Translations under genes and position numbers: made by a program
DNA from: Aurelia coerulea
Lineage: Eukaryota > Cnidaria > Scyphozoa > Semaeostomeae > Ulmaridae
Length of the DNA stretch: 64,000 bases
Direction of reading: 5' to 3'
Assembly (NCBI GenBank): GCA_039566865.1
Contig: CM076943.1
Coordinates: 40,928,663-40,992,662, forward strand
Part shown: positions 21,662 through 34,323 of the stretch, one piece after another
How positions within the stretch are numbered: position 1 is the stretch's first letter
How the letters are laid out: every line of letters starts with the position of its first letter
The notes under the pieces: generated by a model
Told to the model about the DNA's origin: nothing
Seen by the model: only the letters and a program-made list of their open reading frames with translations
Databases searched by the model: none

Positions 21662-22165
21662 CACGTATTTTCTATACGAAACCGCTTATAAGAAACGGTA
21701 AAGCAACCCTACCTGAATTTAAAAAGCTAAGGAATTTTTGTAATTTGCAGTTTTAATTTTTATCACTGGATCCGTCGAAAAATGTCAACTCGACATCTTA
21801 TGAAAATGTCAAACTGAATTTTTCTCTGTTTCTGCTCTCTGGACTTTGAAATGAAATTTAAAATGATTATCGTCGCAATCTTGGTTCTTCGATTTTCGGT
21901 GAAATTACGGTTTTCTGCCAACACTTCGATTTCAGTTTTAATTTTCTTATTGCAATCAAATAGTTTTGACATTGTACAGTTTATAGCAACTGTTTATTTT
22001 CAGTGAGACATCTTACTGAGCCATTTATACAAAACAAATTAACTCTCCACTTGTACCATTAAAAATATAAGAAACGCGCAAGAAACAGTTGGTAGCAAAA
22101 TTGCCAAAAAGTTTACAAGAAAATGCCTACCAGCCCCGCACCTTAGCTTCTTACAAAAATACAAG
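21662..22165. mobile_element. MITE family A copy
   Basis: It starts CACGTATTTTCTATACGAAA directly after a family B element. AACGGTAAAGCAACCCTACC inside matches 1223-1870 in reverse. The right terminus has decayed to AAAAATACAAG. Confidence 0.75.
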
Positions 22166-22269
22166 ATCAACTATAAAGTTACAGAATGTATTAGAAACTA
22201 CGAGAAAATACGAATTAAGACTGACAAATCAAATACAAGAATAACAGGAAAATGACTAACAAAAATTCT

Positions 22270-24835
22270 CATATATAGATGTCCCCCAGAAATTACTGCA
22301 ATATGCTTATATACATCTATATACACATCTATATAAGCTCTATTCACTTGTACCTACAATAAACACGCTTTTACACCGATAACCCCTAAAAATTACTGCA
22401 TTATGCTTATACACATCCAGGAACGCTGGAGAGGGGGGCGCGGGGGGTCAAGCGCCCCTCCTGCCCTTTCCTAACGAGGGAAAGGGGACAAAAAGTGCCC
22501 TTTCAATGAAAAACAATAATGTACTTTAAAACTTGATAGAAAAGCCGCCATAGCTTCATTTCCTTATCAAAAACACACCAGTAACGAAAAATGACTTTCA
22601 ATTGCAACTTCAAAATAAGCAATATACGATTTTATGCGATTCGGAATGAGGACATGTGGAGGAATCGCCGAAAAATTTCGTCAAAGAACATGATTAATGT
22701 TCGTTAAAACGTTTTTGATACCATTTTAAGCCAATCTAAAGGGCGAGGTCACAAAAATTTTCCCGGGGGGATACCCCCGGATCCCCCAATTTTTGGGCTC
22801 GCTTCGCTCGCCTTCGGCCTCGATTGCCCTTACGCTCCTAGTCGCCCCCCATGCCCTACCATCGCTCCAGCGTCCCTGTCACATCTATATACATCGATGA
22901 ACAAAAAGAAAGACGAACAGGAATATATAGATACACATTTTCTCTCAATTCCCAACTAGTTTGGACCGTGTGGTCATAATCTATATACATCTATATACGC
23001 TCTATTTACTTGTATCTACTATAAGCACGCTTTTACACCGATATCCCCTAGAATTTACTGCAATAAGCTTATATACATCTATATACATCTATATACGCTC
23101 TTTATATCTTTATATCTTGTTCACTTTTCATCTATGTACATCTATATACGCTCTATTCATTTGTATCTACTATCAACACGCTTTTACACCGATATCCCCA
23201 AGAAATTACTGCAATATGCTTATATACATCTATATGCATCTATATACCCTCTATTCACTTGTATCTACTATAAACATCCTCTTACACCGATATCCCCTAG
23301 AAATTATTGCAATATGCTTATATACATCTATATGCATCTATATACGCTCTATTTACTTGTATCTACTATAAACACGCTTTTACACCGATATCCCCTAGAA
23401 TTTACTGCAATAAGCTTATATACATCAATATAAATATATATACGCTCTATTCACTCGTATCTACTATAAACACACTTTTACACCGATATCCCCTAGAACT
23501 CATTGCAATATGCTTACATACATTTATATACATCTATATATGCTATACGCTATATCTACGCTATACGCTACATCTATATACGCTCTATTTACTTGTATCC
23601 ACTACAAACACGCTTTTACACCGATTTCGCCTAGAAATCACGGCAATATGCTTATATACATCTATATACATCTATATACGCTGTATTTACTTGTATCTAC
23701 TATAAACACGCTTTTACACCGATATTCCCTAGAAATTACTGCAATATGCTTATATAAATCTATATACATCTATATACGCTCTATTTACTTGTATCTACTA
23801 TAAACACGCTTTTACACCGATATCCCCTAGAATTTACTGCAATATGCTTTTATGCATCTATATACATCTATATACGCTCTTTTTACTTGTATCTACTATA
23901 AACACAGTTTTACACCGATATCCCCTAGAATTTACTGCAATATGCTTGAATACATCTGTACACATCTATATAGGCTCTATTTACTTGTATCCACTATAAA
24001 CACGCTTTTACACCGATATCCCCTAGAATTTACTGCAATATGCTTATATACATCTATATACATCTATATATGCTATACGCTATATCTACGCTATACGCTA
24101 CATCTATATACGCTCTTTTTACTTGTATCTACTATAAACACAGTTTTACACCGATATCCCCTAGAATTTACTGCAATATGCTTGAATACATCTGTACACA
24201 TCTATAAACTCTCTATTTACTTGTATCTACTATAAACACGCTTTTACACCGATATCCCCTAGAATTTACTGCAATATGCTTTTATGCATCTGTATACATC
24301 TATAAACTCTCTATTTACTTGTATCTACTATAAACACAGTTTTACACCGATATCCCCTAGAATTTACTGCAATATGCTTGAATACATCTGTACACATCTA
24401 TAAACTCTCTATTTACTTGTATCTACTATAAACACAGTTTTACACCGATATCCCCTAGAATTTACTGCAATATGCTTGAATACATCTGTACACATCTATA
24501 TAGGCTCTATTTACTTGTATCCACTATAAACACGCTTTTACACCGATATCCCCTAGAATTTACTGCAATATACTTATATACATCTATATACATCTATATA
24601 CGCTCTATTCATTTGTATCTACTATAAACACGCTTTTACACCGATTTCCCCTAGAGTTTACTGCATTATGCTTATATACATCTATATACATCTATAAACG
24701 CTCTATTTACTTGTATCCACTATAAACACGCTTTTGCACCGATATCCCCTAGAATTTACTGCAATATGCTTATATACATTTATATACATTTATATACATC
24801 TATATATGCTCTATTCACTTGTATCCACTATTATC
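22270..24835. repeat. Satellite array, unit ~95-130 bp
   Basis: Each unit contains CACGCTTTTACACCGATATC, CCCTAGAATTTACTGCAATA and a variable number of TACATCTATA blocks. About 22 units are present, interrupted by an insertion at 22418-22878. Some units have a CTATACGCTATATCTACG expansion. The array ends at an (ATT)n tract. Ile/Tyr/Leu-rich frames across it come from the repeat. Confidence 0.95.
22418..22878. mobile_element. hAT-like MITE inside the satellite
   Basis: CAGGAACGCTGGAG at the left and CTCCAGCGTCCCTG at the right are inverted repeats starting CAG and ending CTG. Flanks share CACATC but the duplication is blurred by the host repeat. Subterminal G/C runs are present. Confidence 0.7.
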
Positions 24836-24950
24836 ATTATCATCTATTATTATTATTTATTATTACTATTATTATTGTTATTATTACAATAACCGTAATT
24901 ATATTATATTATTATTATTACAATATTGTTATTATTATTATTATTTCTCT
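24826..24950. repeat. (ATT)n microsatellite, 3' tail of a LINE
   Basis: Imperfect ATT/ATA triplets lie directly downstream (minus strand) of the LINE fragment at 25108-26120. Tails of short repeats are typical of CR1-like LINEs. Confidence 0.75.
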
Positions 24951-25107
24951 CTTTAAAGTAGGCTTAAAATACACTAGATAGCAAAATTACTGCTAATTTA
25001 GGCCTACTATTTAGCAAACATATAAAATGAAATAAATGGGGGAAAAAAGTCCTATTTACAAAACCGTTAAAAACATTAGATTAAACATAATGACATAATT
25101 ATGAATA

Positions 25108-26120
25108 TCATGTTAGATACCCAACCTGCGGAATGTATGTCTTGCATAGCCTACAGTTGCAGTTCTCGCCCTTCCAATATCTAATCAGGTTTTTAAAGAT
25201 AGGAAGAGTGCTTGCTTGTTTCACTGCATTTGGCAAAGTGGACCTAAGTCTGTTTCCAAGGAAGGATATAATCTCAATTCCAAAGCTCGTCGTACGCACT
25301 TTTGGAAGCTGTGAGTCGTTGCCATGTCTTAGATTGTAGCCAATATTGCGCTCACTGAAAATATCCTTCATGAAAGGTGGATTTAGACCAGACTTTGCTT
25401 TATAAACTTCTGTCATAAGCAACTGTAGATTCCTTACGTGGATGGATACCAAATTCCTTTGCTCGAGAAGAGACTCAAAATCTGTTTGATGGTCTTTGTA
25501 CACAAAACGTAATGCTCTTTCGTGGATATGATTTATTCTATGACTCAAGGTTCTGTCATAAAATATCCACACAAGTGGGCAGTAACTAAAATGAGACAAG
25601 ACAAATGCTTGCATTACCTGCTTTAGCTTTTCCGTGTCCATGTAGCAGGATATTCTTGCAAGTGCGTCAAGTTTTTGGCTGGCTTTATTGCAAAGAGTTT
25701 TAACATGTTGTTTAAAGCTTAATGTTTGATCAAACGTTATCCCTAGAAGCTTATCCTCTTTACTTTGTTTCACACTAGGTTCTCCCATTTTGACAGAGAC
25801 TTCGTTACTCTTCCCACCAAAAATCATCAAATGACATTTATCTTCATTTAGTTTCATAAGATTGTTTGGAAACCATTCACTTATCTTAAAGGCATCATTC
25901 TCTAGTTTTGCGATAATATTCTCGACATTAGGACCACATACATAAATTGTTGTATCGTCTGCGTAGTTGCAGACTTCGGTCTCTTCTAAGGACAGAAACA
26001 AGTCATTCAGATAGATGCTAAACAGAAGGGGCCCCAAGACTGAACCTTGTGGTACACCCTGATTGGTTTTTGTCCACGTACTGAACGAACCATTGATGAT
26101 GAACGCTTTTTTTACCAGAT
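25108..26120 (-). pseudogene. 5'-truncated LINE: C-terminal half of reverse transcriptase
   Basis: The frame is open from about 26110 and contains NQGVPQGSVLGPLLF, then YLNDLFLSL and NYADDTTIY (RT catalytic motif), DKLLGITFD, and a C-terminal segment with NIGYNLRHGND and NCRLCKTYIP. The endonuclease and the first RT motifs are missing, as expected after incomplete reverse transcription. It ends in a 3' UTR and the (ATT)n tract. There is no internal stop in 309 codons, so the copy is young, but it is not autonomous. It is a different family from the 6294-13833 LINE. Confidence 0.9.
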
Positions 26121-26125
26121 TACGA

Positions 26126-26869
26126 TATTAAAGATAAATCTACTGCATTATTGAAGTTCGAATTATTTTCAAGCGCAAAATACGGATTTCTTGACCCCGA
26201 AGTCGAACTTGCTACAATAGTACGTTATCAGCGAATACGTTATCAGCGAACACTGTTTCCTTCCTCAAGAACCCACTCATGTTTCTTACCCAATCATGAA
26301 AGCAAAATACTCAGAATTTTGCATGGGTATAAACAATTTTGGGCTTACTCAACTGCATATATGTATGTACGTATGTTAAATTTCGCTATACGGATTAAAA
26401 AAAATTAATGAATTTAGGAGAGAAAAACAGACTAATTACTAACAATAAATAAAAGCCTTCTAAGTCTAATTACAGGTGCATAAAATGATATAATACAATA
26501 ATCTAAGTATAAAAGTTGGAGTTGTAATCTAAAAATCACCCATGGTTTAATTGGCAGGGATAGCATTAAAGAGGTCAGTGCGACTTTGTCTCCATAATGG
26601 TCCCTCCTGAGGTGTCATTGAAAGAAAAAATTTACGAAAGAAAAGAAAACAATTTGTATGTCTCAAATGTTGAGATTAAATACTGCTTTCTCAAAGATTG
26701 TATCGCCTCTAAAATGTAAAATTCATTTCATTTTTTAAAAAGCAGGTAATGTATTTCAAAGCTCTATGGGAGCCTCACCTCAGCTATTCAAAGGATTTAG
26801 ACCTGAGCTGCCGAATTGTACCCGGGACCCTGGACAGCAAATACACTGATAACCCTTGCTGGCAACATA
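26126..26869. other. Unassigned sequence
   Basis: No exon, TIR or repeat recognised apart from a tandem GCGAATACGTTATCA doublet near 26230. Confidence 0.4.
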
Positions 26870-27259
26870 TATGTATTTTTTTATAAGAAGCTAAGAATTC
26901 GGGCCAGTACTGAAAGTTTCTTAAAATAATCAGATTTTCAGTACTCAGGGTTTCTTACGAGTTCCTTAGAAGTTCTATGACAATCTTCATTTCATGTTTC
27001 TATGCCCTCGTGAACATTCCAGAACAATGTTTTGAAGCATCAATGTTTAGACATTGCTCATGTACGTTACGAGTAATATGATACAGTAAATAAGCGAGAC
27101 CAAAGTAAAAAATGCTCAGTGCCTCCTTTATCAGACTTATCAAAATGAATAGTTTCTCAACTGATATTTTCCCAGTACTAGTCTAGAGTTCCTTATTTTT
27201 TGGCGATCTGAGAGTTGGGTTTCTTATGGGCAGGGCAGTTCTTGTAAAAGAAATACGTG
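26870..27259. mobile_element. MITE family C copy
   Basis: It begins ATGTATTTTTTTATAAGAAG and ends AAAAGAAATACGTG, with GGCCAGTACTGAAAG and TTTCCCAGTACTAG inside. The 3' tail of the following LINE abuts its right end. Confidence 0.82.
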
Positions 27260-27469
27260 TTTTTTTTTCTATAAATTCAATGTTAAAAATTTACAATTTA
27301 CGAATTACCTAAGATTACAAACGAGCTACCATACAATACCACAGAAACGATAGCAAGGGGAGCAAAAGATCATGACAACCCCAGGGCCATCACATGAAGG
27401 AGATAAACTAAAATACAACTAAACATAGCCCCCTAGCTATTCAGAAAAGAATTAGAATTGAACGATATT

Positions 27470-27600
27470 TTGCAAATGGAATTTTCGAATGTACGCAATA
27501 GTCATAGAAGCTTTATCGCCACTCAATCGAAAGTCGCATTTGAAATGTATAAGAAAGACGCTCAATCCAGGCTCTTTTGTAGAATAGCTAAAGGGTGTGT
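27470..27600. mobile_element. Half copy of the 29-kb palindromic MITE
   Basis: ATTTTCGAATGTACGCAATA and CCAGGCTCTTTTGTAGAATA match one arm of the palindrome at 29036-29279, with ~20% divergence. Confidence 0.65.
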
Positions 27601-27725
27601 TACGAAAAGCTACTATACAAACAAAAGAACAAAAGAATAGAGGAACGGGATTCGGCGAACAGGATACTTTACGAATATGGACTTGGTATGGTGGTTGAGT
27701 TGCATTTAGCTAGATTTCTGTGATC

Positions 27726-28916
27726 TTAATTGAATCGACCGCTTGTGTGGATGTATTGTAGAGTCAAATCGAGTATATTTCTGTTGACGTCATTTGGGAG
27801 GTCTTTATCACCATACAATAAAAGCTGCGTCAAAACTTCATTTGAAAGGTCGATATATCCTAATGGTCGTAGTAATGCAAAAACTCCAGCGAGAAGGTCT
27901 CGACGCTGATCCTCAAACGAGGGGCAAAGCAACAAAAAGTGCTCCGTGCTCTCAATACCATCGTTAGTAGGGCACATTGGATTTATGGTATCCCTAAAAT
28001 TGTGCTTAAATTTGTGAAGGCTTAATTTGCTAAGACCCACTCTAAGTTGAGTAAGATAAGATAAGCCTGTTGGGTCATGGATTCCAAAGACAGATTTAGT
28101 AGGGGGGCCAATTTTCGAAAGCAACTTTTTCTTGAAGATAGCAACTGATGGTGAAATTCTAATTTCCGGACATAGTTCATTCCACTCAGACAGGCAATTT
28201 GGATAAAAGCTAGATTTGAATTTTTCTGTCCTTGCCCTTATTCGTCCAACGACATCCTGATTGCGAAGAGGGTACTGTGACTGATGAAGCTGTGGGATTT
28301 GATCTATTGTATATTCAGGCATCAGATTATTTATCATTTTGTAAAACAACGTAAGGCGTCTACACCATCTTCGGGAACTCAGTGACTCCCAACCAAGCTC
28401 TGCATACAGCTTCTCGCGTGACGTTCCCTTCCATGTTCCCGTAACAGCACGGGCAGCAGAATACTGAACGGACTCCAACTTTTCCATCAAGCTCGACCAA
28501 ATGGTATTACCGCTAAACTCACATACTTTAGCCGGAATATGATAGATAACATCTCCGTATTCCAGGTGAGATCGCACATAGAGCTTAAATAATTCGTTTA
28601 GGGTATGTCTGGGTAGGTACTTGGAGAGATATTTCAGCAAACCAATTCCCTTTCTCGTTTTAGAGATAGCTGCCTTAACGTGAGCCGAAAATGAAAGCTT
28701 TGAGTCCAGGATAAGTCCTAGATGTTTATGTTCATCTACTTTCATCACTGGTATGTTATTAAAACGAATTTCTGGATGATTCATTTCAATTCGTTTCTGA
28801 GAAAATATCAATTCAACAGCTTGTTTTTGGGGATCTGGATTAAACGACATTTTCCAATCATGAGCCCACTGTCTTATCAACTCCAGGTCATGGTTCATAT
28901 CACTGTGTGTCACATA
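27726..28916 (-). pseudogene. 5'-truncated LINE: C-terminal RT and Cys/His domain
   Basis: An open frame of about 395 codons starts after the RT catalytic motif. It reads WKMSFNPDPQKQAVELIFSQ, HKHLGLILDSKLSF, SHLEYGDVIYH, AARAVTGTWKG and ELGWESLSSRRW, and ends with the Cys/His region (HNFRDTINPMCPTND, then STEHFLLLCPSF). Segment by segment it parallels the 3' half of the 6294-13833 LINE, so it is a second, diverged copy of that family. An A run at 27260-27268 may be the tail, abutting a family C MITE. Confidence 0.88.
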
Positions 28917-29035
28917 CGTGTATCACAGCACCAAGGTTCTAGATTTGCGATAAGTTCTGCTCATCACAACAAAGTGACGAAACTCGTTCCTTCCAGCTCA
29001 CTTCGCTCGCTGTTCGGCATGACGAGCTCACGAGC

Positions 29036-29279
29036 GGGAATAGACCTTTTAGCTATTCTGCAAAAGAGCCTGGATCGAGCGTTATTTTTATACACGAGGT
29101 TCGATAGAGTGGCGTTAGAGCTTCTATCAATATTGTGCATATTCGAAAATTCTACAAAGTGCACTTTGTAGAATTTTCGAATTTGCACAATAGTGATAGA
29201 AGCTCTTAACATCACTCTATCGAGCCTCGCGTATAAAAATAAAGCTCGATCCAGGCTCTTTTGTAGAATAGCTAAAAGG
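29036..29279. mobile_element. Palindromic MITE, right end displaced to 35840-35856
   Basis: Arms mirror around CAAAGTGCACTTTG near 29161. The left outer end AATAGACCTTTTAGC should be matched by GCTAAAAGGTCTATT. That sequence stops at CTAAAAGG (29272-29279) and resumes as CTAAAAGGTCTATT at 35840, so the foldback element between is a later insertion. Confidence 0.8.
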
Positions 29280-29394
29280 CTATCCCTCGATGTATCAGAG
29301 AATGAATTTCACCCAAGAATAGACTTTTATCAAAGAATGAATTTTATCTAAAGATGAATTTTATTGACTCAATTTAATTTTATATTCTAGTAAA

Positions 29395-30712
29395 TTTGTC
29401 GAATGGCTGCAGAAAGTGGGTGATCTGGGTGATTCGGGTGAACCAGGTATTTTAGTACTGAAGACACACAGAGAGAGTCACTGAGAAAAAATAAATTTAT
29501 CGACTGGCTGGAGAAAGTGGGTGATCTGGGTGATTCGGGTGAACCAGGTATTTTAGTACTGAAGAGACAGAAAGAGAGTCACTGAGAAAAAATAAATTTA
29601 TCGACTGGCTGGAGAAAGTGGGTGATCTGGGTGATTCGGGTGAACCAGGGATTTTAGTACTGAAGAGACACAGAGAGAGTCACTGAGGAAAAATAAATTT
29701 GTCGACTGGCTGGAGAAAGTGGGTGATCTGGGTGATTCGGGTGAACCAGGGATTTTAGTACTGAAGAGACACAGAGAGTCACTGAGAAAAAATAAATTTG
29801 TCGACTGGCCGGAGAAAGTGGGTGATCTGGGTGATTCGGGTGAACCAGGTATTTTAGTACTGAAGAGACAGAAAGAGAGTCACTGAGAAAAAATAAATTT
29901 ATCGACTGGCTGGAGAAAGTGGGTGATCTGGGTGATTCGGGTGAACCAGGGATTTTAGTACTGAAGAGACACAGAGAGAGTCACTGAGGAAAAATAAATT
30001 TGTCGACTGGCTGGAGAAAGTGGGTGATCTGGGTGATTCGGGTGAACCAGGTATTTTAGTACTGAAGACACACACAGAGAGTCACTGAGAAAAAATAAAT
30101 TTGTCGACTGGCTGGAGAAAGTGGGTGATCTGGGTGATTCGGGTGAACCAGGGATTTTAGTACTGAAGAGAAACAGAGAGAGTCACTGAGAACAAATAAA
30201 TTTGTCGACTGGCTGCAGAAAGTGGGTGATCTGGGTGATTCGGGTGAACCAGGTATTTTAGTACTGAAGAGACAGAAAGAGAGTCACTGAGAAAAAATAA
30301 ATTTATCGACTGGCTGGAGAAAGTGGGTGATCTGGGTGATTCGGGTGAACCAGGTATTTTAGTACTGAAGACACAGGAAGAGAGTCACTGGAAAAAAATA
30401 AATTTATCGACTGGCTGGAGAAAGTGGGTGATCTGGGTGATTCGGGTGAACCAGGGATTTTAGTACTGAAGAGACATACAGAGAGAGTCACTGAGAAAAA
30501 ATAAATTTGTCGACTGGCTGGAGAAAGTGGGTGATCTGGGTGATTCGGGTGAACCAGGTATTTTAGTACTGAAGAGACACAGAGAGAGTCACTGAGAAAA
30601 AATAAATTTGTCGACTGGCTGGAGAAAGTGGGTGATCTGGGTGATTCGGGTGAACCAGGTATTTTAGTACTGACGAGACATAAAGAGAGTCACTGGGAAA
30701 AATAAATTTTCT
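29395..30712. repeat. ~101-bp tandem array, left arm (13 units)
   Basis: Each unit contains GGGTGATCTGGGTGATTCGG, GTGAACCAGG, TTTTAGTACTGAAGA and a purine run ending GAGTCACTGAG. Units differ by a few bases. The same unit forms 34324-35710 in opposite orientation. Confidence 0.95.
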
Positions 30713-30715
30713 TTT

Positions 30716-31905
30716 GTTGGGTGAACTTTTCTCAAAGTTCAGATTCAGGTCGAATCATGTTGACCAACCCCCCCCCCCCCCCCCCCCTCCTTCGTCTTAC
30801 CCTATGTTGTAAAGTTAGAACTTTCGAATCTCGTTCTGAAAAATTTATGACATTGAAACACAGTCTCTCTACTTGCAGACGCAAACACTGTTTCAATCTT
30901 TAATCCACTAGCTTCTTATCAGAGGGTTTTCACAATGTACTCATATTATTGGAAAATTGTGTCTTTTGGTCTAATAGTTGGAAATTCTTAGCTAATAGTA
31001 GACCAGCTTATGAATTATCAAACGCTGGGCATATTGTGAAAAGTGAAATTCGCACAATAGTTTTGCTTACTCGTAAGTTAGGTCTTCAGTCAGAAAGATT
31101 TCCCAGTTAAAGTTATATTTAAATGTGTTATAAGTTCGCAGTTTACCATTACGATTAGATTTTAGACAGGCAAGGGATACTTCAGCATTCCAAAATTTCT
31201 TTAAAAGTTCTGCAGTAACTTTTTACAGACTTCCTTTTCAGAGATATTGTGTAATATGTAAGTGTAATTTATTTTGCACTGTATATATTGCCTTCATTAA
31301 TGTTTCGGTGGAAACATGGTTTTCATAAATTTGACAGTGGTTTCATAAATTCATTCATTCATCCCAGTTGTCTTTTCGTCGTGTTTTCCTTTTTACGTGT
31401 TCTAGGTTGTAGCATATTGCAACGTCGGTACCTTTTCTAGATTCCCACCATTCCGGATTTGCTAGCACCATATCGCAGGTGCAAGGAGTTATATGTAATG
31501 AATAGCATTAAACCTTTCGTACAGCATCCTGTACGGTAGCACGTAAGGACAATACTGCTTTCCAATTTCAACTACAAGACGTACCTCCTAATTTCATTGC
31601 CGCAATGCGCCAGATATTCGCTACCGACAGGATAATCATCCTATCATCATTTTGTTTGGGGGTATGTCGAATGACAATCTGCTGAATATTTGAGAGGTCA
31701 TAAATAGGGACTGTAGAGCTGGATAGGTTAGGGAAGCTTTAGCCCCCTCCCCCAAGTCCTGTAACAAGATAGTTGTTTAGCTTTTTGACGATTATGTTTT
31801 TTACATTATGTTGATTACGATTATGTTTGTTATGTTTTTGACGATTATGTTGATTACGATTATGATCAAATACGGCCATTCATTTTTATCACTAAATATG
31901 AGAGG
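30716..31905. other. Unassigned interior of the foldback element
   Basis: A poly-C run (30769-30787) and AT-rich sequence without recognisable coding or repeat ends. Confidence 0.4.
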
Positions 31906-32091
31906 TACACCTATTTGTTTATAAGAAACTGTCCATAAGATACTCAACTCTCAGATGGTAAAAAAATAAGAAACCCCAGCACTGGGAAAATATAACTTCA
32001 GAAGCTATTTATTTTGAAAAAGGGGGTCCTTAACATGTTAACATCTTTTACCTTATTTCACTCGTTTCCTATTTCATGCGACTGGAAAGTT
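31906..32091. mobile_element. MITE family C fragment
   Basis: CACCTATTTGTTTATAAGAA, then CTCAACTCTCAGAT and CCCAGCACTGGGAAAAT follow the family C order but decay before the middle of the element. Confidence 0.65.
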
Positions 32092-32571
32092 AGACTCTTT
32101 TTTGTAAGAATATTGTTTATAAGAATACTCAGGCTCAGAACCATCCAATATTTTTAAAGAATATCATCAGAATATTGTTTAGGCTCAGCTCACCATGTTC
32201 GTGTCTTATTTTTCAGCAGCTGCCTGTTTTGCCATGTTCAAAACAGAGAATCTTATGACTGATGTATATCATTTGTTCGAAAAGCATGTTTACAACTTTA
32301 TGATTGTCAAGAACATTCGTATTGCTATATTCTTTCGTTCGTCCATTTTCTCGTAATGACACAGACATTTCTTTATGTTTCCCTGAAACCATATCAGAAC
32401 TGGAAAAATTGGAATACTTTAAGAATGTTTCAATGCTCAAAACAAAATTTCTTAAGAATGTTGAGGCTGGACAAACTTTATGGTACATTGGAAAGGCTTC
32501 AACGGCTCTGTTTTGAAACGTTCAGGGAGTGGGGGGGGGGGGGGGTGGATTGGTAAAGTGTTGCTATTTCC

Positions 32572-33605
32572 AGAGTTGCGAGTTACGAGTTGCGAGTTGC
32601 GAGTTGGTGCTTTCTGCGAGTTGCGAGTTGCGAGTTAATAGTGAAAAGTGCGAGTTGGTACATTTAAAATGCGAGTTGCGAGTTCGGTAAAAAAAAACCT
32701 CAGATTTTCCGAATTTTTCCAACTTTTGCAGCTAAAACATTGTGAATTTTTGGAGAGCCTTTGTCAAGATTAGGGGAGTATAAAGAACTGTTTTTTTAAT
32801 TCACAGAGAGCCGCTAATAAAGGATTTGCTTTGAGCTCGGTTAATTAGTCGAAAGGGAAGAAAAATTATTCTCTTTGGTATTTCTTGAGTTGGTAATAGG
32901 CTGTATTGATCGAAAAGTTTCTTTAAGATTGAAAAGTTTCTTAACTTCCAATTGACCTCCCATCGCTTCTATAGCCTACGCGTAAACCCATTATTTCAAA
33001 AGAAGAAAAAGTTTACGAAACAATAATGAGGAAAAGCTTGCTACTACAGTTCCAGAGTTCTGGAACTTAATTTATGCAGCCTTTGTTGAGACGCGTTTCA
33101 GACATTTTTTGAACCGATTTTTGAACATTATTTGAACAGAGAATAATTAATTTGGGCAGCCATAGCAAGCTTTATCTCTTTATTTCACGTGAAGTTAAGA
33201 AACTTTTAGTACTGTGGGCTTACCCAAGTTTCTTATAAAAGAAAAAAGTCAGATCGTGATTCTTTTAAGACAACTAAGGCAAGTCCCCAATTTACTGCAT
33301 TACAGTAACATTCGTGAACAACTTGGGGAGAATGAAAGCTGCAAATTGTAATAGGCCCCCCGTAGCTTCTTATAAAGAAAATTACAACGGCCTGAAAACG
33401 CTTGGATAAAGGGAAATCCATAAAACAGTTCCAAATTCAATTGCAACTTCAAAAAACCGCTTTATTTGGCGAAAAATGCATTCATTCAAAAGAAAACAGG
33501 CAACTCGTAATTTTAGTTTCAACTCGCACTTTTGAGATTCCAACTCGCACTTTTGAGTTTCCAACTCGCACTTTTGAGTTTGCAACTCACAACTTAAGTG
33601 CAAGT
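32572..33605. mobile_element. Nested foldback with inverted GCGAGTT arrays
   Basis: Head-to-tail GCGAGTT heptamers at 32572-32685 are mirrored by AACTCGC-based units at 33505-33600, where spacing includes ACTTTTGAG. Between them lies a family B-like MITE remnant. Array lengths differ between sides. Confidence 0.6.
32905..33245. mobile_element. Diverged MITE of the TAAGAAAC superfamily
   Basis: GAAAAGTTTCTTAACTTC at the left and GAAGTTAAGAAACTTTTAGT at the right are inverted, and the right end CCAAGTTTCTTATAAAAG matches family B. The interior is unlike A, B or C. Confidence 0.55.
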
Positions 33606-33609
33606 TGAA

Positions 33610-34110
33610 ACTCAACTCTCAGATTGCCAAAAAATTAAGAAACTCCAGTACTGGGAAAATATCAACTAAGAAACTATTCATTTTGATAAAGGAAATCTTC
33701 GACATATTTTTACTCTACTTTCATTTTTTCCTGTATCATGCTACTCATAAGGTACTTGAGTAATGTTTAAACATTGGAAAAGCTTATAAAACCTTGTTTT
33801 GAAATGTTCACGAGGGCACAGGTAGTGAACATGAAGATTGTTATGGAACCTCTAAGAAACTCGTAAGAAACTCTGAGTACTCAAAATCTGATAATTTTAA
33901 GAGACCCCCAGTACTGGCCCAAATTCTTAGTTTCTTATAAAAAAATACGTGTACTAAAAGGAAAAGTCTGATAATTTTAAGAGACCTCCAGTACTGGCCC
34001 AAATTCCTAGTTTCTTATAAAAAATACGTGTACTAAACGGAAAAGTCTGATAATTTTAAGAAACTTCAAGTACTGGCTGAAATTATTAGTTTCTTATAAA
34101 GGAAATACGT
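33610..34110. mobile_element. MITE family C copy with triplicated right end
   Basis: An otherwise complete family C element ends AAAAATACGTG at 33951. The last ~79 bp (AAAGTCTGATAATTTTAAGA through the terminus) then repeats twice more, ending at 34030 and 34110. Each repeat joins at TACGTGTACTAAA, retaining TA next to the terminus. The left end is truncated by the CGAGTTG foldback. Confidence 0.85.
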
Positions 34111-34323
34111 CCATGCGAAATTTCAGGAAATTTGACAAAAATTAGATCGATCAGGACTGCAAACTTAAGTTCTTATTTGTAGAGATCATGGGGTCTTCAT
34201 CAACAGAGGTTTATGGAAGAATCAGGAATTTTTATATTATCCGATGAGGGCCTGTTGAAAGCTTTTCTTTGGGTTTTATAGAAATTTAAGAGTAAATCAT
34301 AAATTTAAGAATAAATTTTTCTC

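Noticed and set aside
22961..24981. Series of Ile/Tyr/Leu-rich frames of up to 136 codons
   Set aside because: They are readings of the ~100-bp satellite and recur with its unit, with no domain or splice context.
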